Assembly: GCF_020447265.1 (NCBI RefSeq)
Contig: NZ_JAJADR010000002.1
Span: 620,001 to 684,000 of the forward strand
DNA: 64,000 bases
Reading direction: 5' to 3'
From: Hymenobacter lucidus
GTDB lineage: Bacteria; Bacteroidota; Bacteroidia; Cytophagales; Hymenobacteraceae
The translations under genes were made by a program, and so were the position numbers. Below, in pieces: positions 61,861 through 64,000 of this stretch (position 1 is its first letter; every line of letters begins with the position of its first letter). The notes under the pieces were generated by a model. The model did no database searches. It was not told the origin of the DNA and saw only the letters and a list, made by a program, of their open reading frames with translations.

Positions 61861-61903
61861 GCTGCCACTTCTGGTAAACAAGGCCTTTCAAGGAGTCAAA
61901 CCC

Positions 61904-62962
61904 TCAGCCACCCGCCGCCCGGATTTCGGCCCACGACCAATAGCGCCGGGGCTGGATATGGGCGTAACCCTGCCGGAAAAAGGCTACCACCAACTGCTCC
62001 AGCTCTTGCGGCGCAATAGCTGAGGCATGAATAGGCCGCTGGTTGGGGTCGGCGTAGCGCTCGGCTTTCTGCAGCGTTTTGCCTGCCAGGCGCAGCAGCG
62101 GCCCGGTGTCGGTGATACCGTCGAAGGTCCAGCGGTGCGGGCTTTGCTCCCGGGCGTTCAACTGCTCGGCCAGCACCTGCAGTGGCAGCCGCGGCAGCGT
62201 GGGCCGCGACTCCAGATCAATCCAGGTGGTGTATTTATACTCCAGTTCGTAGCGTTGTTCGTCGTAGATACTCAGCACGATATCGAAACCGGCCGTGGGG
62301 CCGAACAGAGCATAATACGGCAGCGGCTCGGGCGTACGGATTACCACCAAGCCGATTTCGGGGTAGCGCGTGAGCTGCGTAGCGGGGCTTTGCATGATGG
62401 CCGCCGCCCCGCGCACCCGCTCGTATTCCAGCTCCCAGGCCGCCCGGCCACTTTCCGGATCAAGCAGCACGTCGGCGAAGCGGGGCAAAAACCACTCGAA
62501 CTTCTCTACCGAGGCTTCGTCTTCGCGGCGGCGCAGCACCGGCGCACCGAAGGGCGGGTAGAACAGCTCCTTTTCTTTGGCGTTGAGCCAGCACACCAGT
62601 TTCAGTGCGTGGTCGGCGGCCGGATTCGTCCAGTCCAGCTCCCGGAAGTCGCCGAGCAGGGCCGTGAGGCGCAGCAGCGGCTCGTGTTGCAGGGCCAGCT
62701 CCGGGTGGAGCATACTCCAGACGCCCACGAAGCCGTCCACATCGAAATGATTGGCCGTTACGACCGTAGCTTCCAGGCCCGGCGTGGCCGGCGCGTGCAG
62801 GGCCCGCAGCACCGAGCCGGCGCTGGTATCGTCGCGCAAGGGCAGCGGCGTGGGCGCCCCCCGCCAGTGGGCCAGCACCAGGGCCGCCGCGTTGGCCGTG
62901 CTATCCACGACGATGGTGGGCTGCCGGCGCAACGCCTGAAACGGGACAAATCGGTACGACAT
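61904..62962 (-). CDS. DUF6687-like protein with DHH-type motif
   Basis: 352 residues, no signal peptide. FVPFQALRRQPTIVVDSTAN opens the protein. VTANHFDVDGFVGVWSMLHP (about 67-86) contains HxDxDG, recalling the metal site of DHH phosphoesterases. Other blocks are DLESRPTLPRLPLQVLAEQL and TDTGPLLRLAGKT. DUF6687 is my tentative recollection for this family, whose activity is unknown. It converges with sbcC and lies 72 bp downstream of the HNH gene on the same strand. Confidence 0.65.
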   Translation of the reverse strand: MSYRFVPFQALRRQPTIVVDSTANAAALVLAHWRGAPTPLPLRDDTSAGSVLRALHAPATPGLEATVVTANHFDVDGFVGVWSMLHPELALQHEPLLRLTALLGDFRELDWTNPAADHALKLVCWLNAKEKELFYPPFGAPVLRRREDEASVEKFEWFLPRFADVLLDPESGRAAWELEYERVRGAAAIMQSPATQLTRYPEIGLVVIRTPEPLPYYALFGPTAGFDIVLSIYDEQRYELEYKYTTWIDLESRPTLPRLPLQVLAEQLNAREQSPHRWTFDGITDTGPLLRLAGKTLQKAERYADPNQRPIHASAIAPQELEQLVVAFFRQGYAHIQPRRYWSWAEIRAAGG

Positions 62963-63034
62963 GGCAGAAATACGAACGGAAGCAATAGCGCGGGACCTTC
63001 AGCCGCCAAAGCTAGGCGGCCGGGCTCATAGCTC

Positions 63035-63364
63035 CTACTTTCGCCGCCGGTTCGAAATATGCTCCACCCGGCTGCGGCGCACCCAGTGCAGATATTTTTG
63101 CAGCTCAGGGGCCAGCTGCAGCGCCTCCACCGTGGCGTAGCGGCGGGCCAGCTCCCGGTTGGTAAGCAGCAGATGCACGGTGCTGTGGCAAGGCTGGCAA
63201 AGCGCTACCGTGGGCCCGTAGCGCCCTCCTTCTTCGCGCGGCACCAGATGATGCCGCGACACAGTGCTTACCTGCCGCTGGCACAGCTCACAGCGCGGCT
63301 CGGAACTGGCCGCAAGCCGGTGGGACTCCGGCCAGTTTATTTGCTTGGCAGATCGGCGAGACAT
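63035..63364 (-). CDS. HNH endonuclease domain protein
   Basis: 109 residues from ATG 63364 (MSRRSAKQINWPESHRLAAS). The HNH/zinc unit is CELCQRQVSTVSRHHLVPRE (about 25-44) plus LCQPCHSTVHLLLTNRELAR (about 58-77): two CxxC pairs around a HH and final H. Such stand-alone small HNH proteins cut DNA, and their biological use is mostly unknown. There is no methylase or phage gene nearby. The longer start at 63406 adds only non-family residues. Confidence 0.85.
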   Translation of the reverse strand: MSRRSAKQINWPESHRLAASSEPRCELCQRQVSTVSRHHLVPREEGGRYGPTVALCQPCHSTVHLLLTNRELARRYATVEALQLAPELQKYLHWVRRSRVEHISNRRRK

Positions 63365-63447
63365 AAATAAAAGAGGAGCAAGCGGTTGGGCTGCACCACT
63401 TGGCATAGTTTTTATAAATGGCTACCGACGAGAAATAAAAAAAGATG

Positions 63448-63479
63448 TTGCATCTGCATTCAATTTAATTCTATATTTG
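63448..63479 (+). promoter_or_regulatory. Full Bacteroidota-type promoter before the last gene
   Basis: TTG at 63448-63450, a 21-bp spacer and TATATTTG at 63472-63479 match the -33/-7 consensus. The leader to the ATG at 63630 would be about 145 nt, with no gene inside. Confidence 0.6.
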
Positions 63480-63629
63480 GTTGCGGAGATGGAGTACGTA
63501 CACTGCCAGGCTACATTTTGGATGTTTTAACAACTTGTCAATGCTTGCTATTACGGGATGGGAAACCCTTAAAAATCCTATTTCTTCTCTCTTTTAATCT
63601 TGTCTTCCTAACCTTTTTACCTACACACC

Positions 63630-64000
63630 ATGAGTGACTTTACTCACAACACTTCACTGCGCCTCTCACATCTGCTCCGGGCAGCCGGCTTAGTGCTGGC
63701 CTTGTTGGTACTGACTCCAACAGCCTCCCATGCCCAGACCTGGCTGGTTTCAACCGACGCCTACATTAAGATGGGAGTCATGGACAAGTTTGGCCAGTTG
63801 GGCACCTACTCGGCCCGCTTCGTAGTCACCGACCAGAGCACCGGCAAGGCGTACGTTCTGGTTAAACAGATTGAAAAAGGCCAGAACGGTATCGACGTTA
63901 TTTTCCCGTCGGAGCCTTCCGACCCTGATTATTTCAAAACCGAGGCAGGCGAGGCCGCTAAGGGCACGCCCGGCCGCTACACCTGGGAATGCCAGGTAGC
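63630..64000 (+). CDS. Secreted hypothetical protein, N-terminal part (cut by window edge)
   Basis: At least 123 residues from ATG 63630. Signal peptide (about 1-36, LVLALLVLTPTASHAQ at the cleavage end), then a beta-rich domain: TWLVSTDAYIKMGVMDKFGQ, LGTYSARFVVTDQSTGKAYV, LVKQIEKGQNGIDVIFPSEP. No domain recognised. The end lies beyond the window. It has the best promoter match in the window. Confidence 0.7.
   Translation, partial: MSDFTHNTSLRLSHLLRAAGLVLALLVLTPTASHAQTWLVSTDAYIKMGVMDKFGQLGTYSARFVVTDQSTGKAYVLVKQIEKGQNGIDVIFPSEPSDPDYFKTEAGEAAKGTPGRYTWECQV

Noticed and set aside
63035-63364. HNH gene as part of a restriction or phage-defence system
   Set aside because: No methylase, helicase or other defence gene is adjacent. 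The neighbours are housekeeping or unknown genes.
1-64000. CRISPR arrays, insertion sequences, rRNA and classical riboswitches
   Set aside because: No regularly spaced repeats, transposase or integrase frames, rRNA segments or recognisable riboswitch cores were found on reading both strands. Structured RNAs without strong hairpins could be missed by eye.

Overview
The window looks like a chromosomal segment of a pigmented, Hymenobacter-like Bacteroidota (Cytophagales). The evidence is the high GC content, promoter -7 boxes of the Bacteroidota form TAnnTTTG, a C40 carotenoid gene set, a bacillithiol deacetylase, a 7TMR-DISM receptor, OmpA proteins with thrombospondin-3 or PD40 repeats, and DUF4386, DUF2945 and DUF350 proteins. 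No phage, plasmid, IS element or CRISPR array is visible. Genus level is an inference.

Region by region. 1-7.2 kb is a carotenoid locus: crtB (cut by the left edge), crtI, an ECF sigma factor, a CarH-type B12-binding MerR regulator and crtZ on the minus strand, with a Tat-type nitroreductase-like gene and an AMP-ligase-like gene on the plus strand between crtI and the sigma gene. A perfect 10-bp inverted repeat lies before crtZ. 7.2-12.5 kb holds an enoyl-CoA hydratase, comEC, a small membrane protein, a GNAT acetyltransferase and phoH. 12.6-15.4 kb holds a SAM hydrolase, an ABM monooxygenase, hscB, tRNA-Leu(CAA) and eda. 15.4-22.1 kb has an OmpA/TSP3 protein, an 860-bp stretch with a gene relic and an orphan terminator, a glycosyltransferase overlapping a small terpene-cyclase-like toroid protein that carries DxDDTA, and an S74-type adhesin. 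22.5-27.5 kb has lineage-specific genes, including an XRE regulator preceded by a perfect 38-bp inverted repeat, and a 7TMR-DISM receptor. 27.6-35.6 kb has an SDR, a DUF4386 protein, a 14-repeat RCC1 protein, a universal stress protein, a dicarboxylate symporter and an SGNH hydrolase.

35.7-43 kb is one tight plus-strand operon: bshB1, speD, DUF4178, a small membrane protein, DUF350, a membrane-fused aminopropyltransferase, a Tat-exported FAD oxidoreductase and a polytopic protein. It reads as a polyamine/membrane system. 43-54.4 kb (mostly minus strand) has a predicted propeller protein, a ricin/PD40/OmpA protein, a response regulator, a pair of amidohydrolases in which two of the three domains have lost the HxH metal motif, a DUF2945 protein and an APC permease. 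54.6-64 kb has a Spy-like protein, an MBL/rhodanese persulfide dioxygenase, an AT-rich orphan gene placed directly before sbcD, sbcC, a DUF6687-like protein, an HNH nuclease and a truncated secreted protein.

The most distinctive signals are the predicted light/B12 switch on carotenoid genes, the 38-bp inverted repeat, the mini cyclase overlapping a glycosyltransferase, and the polyamine/membrane operon. Functions are inferred from motifs read by eye. No database search was possible.
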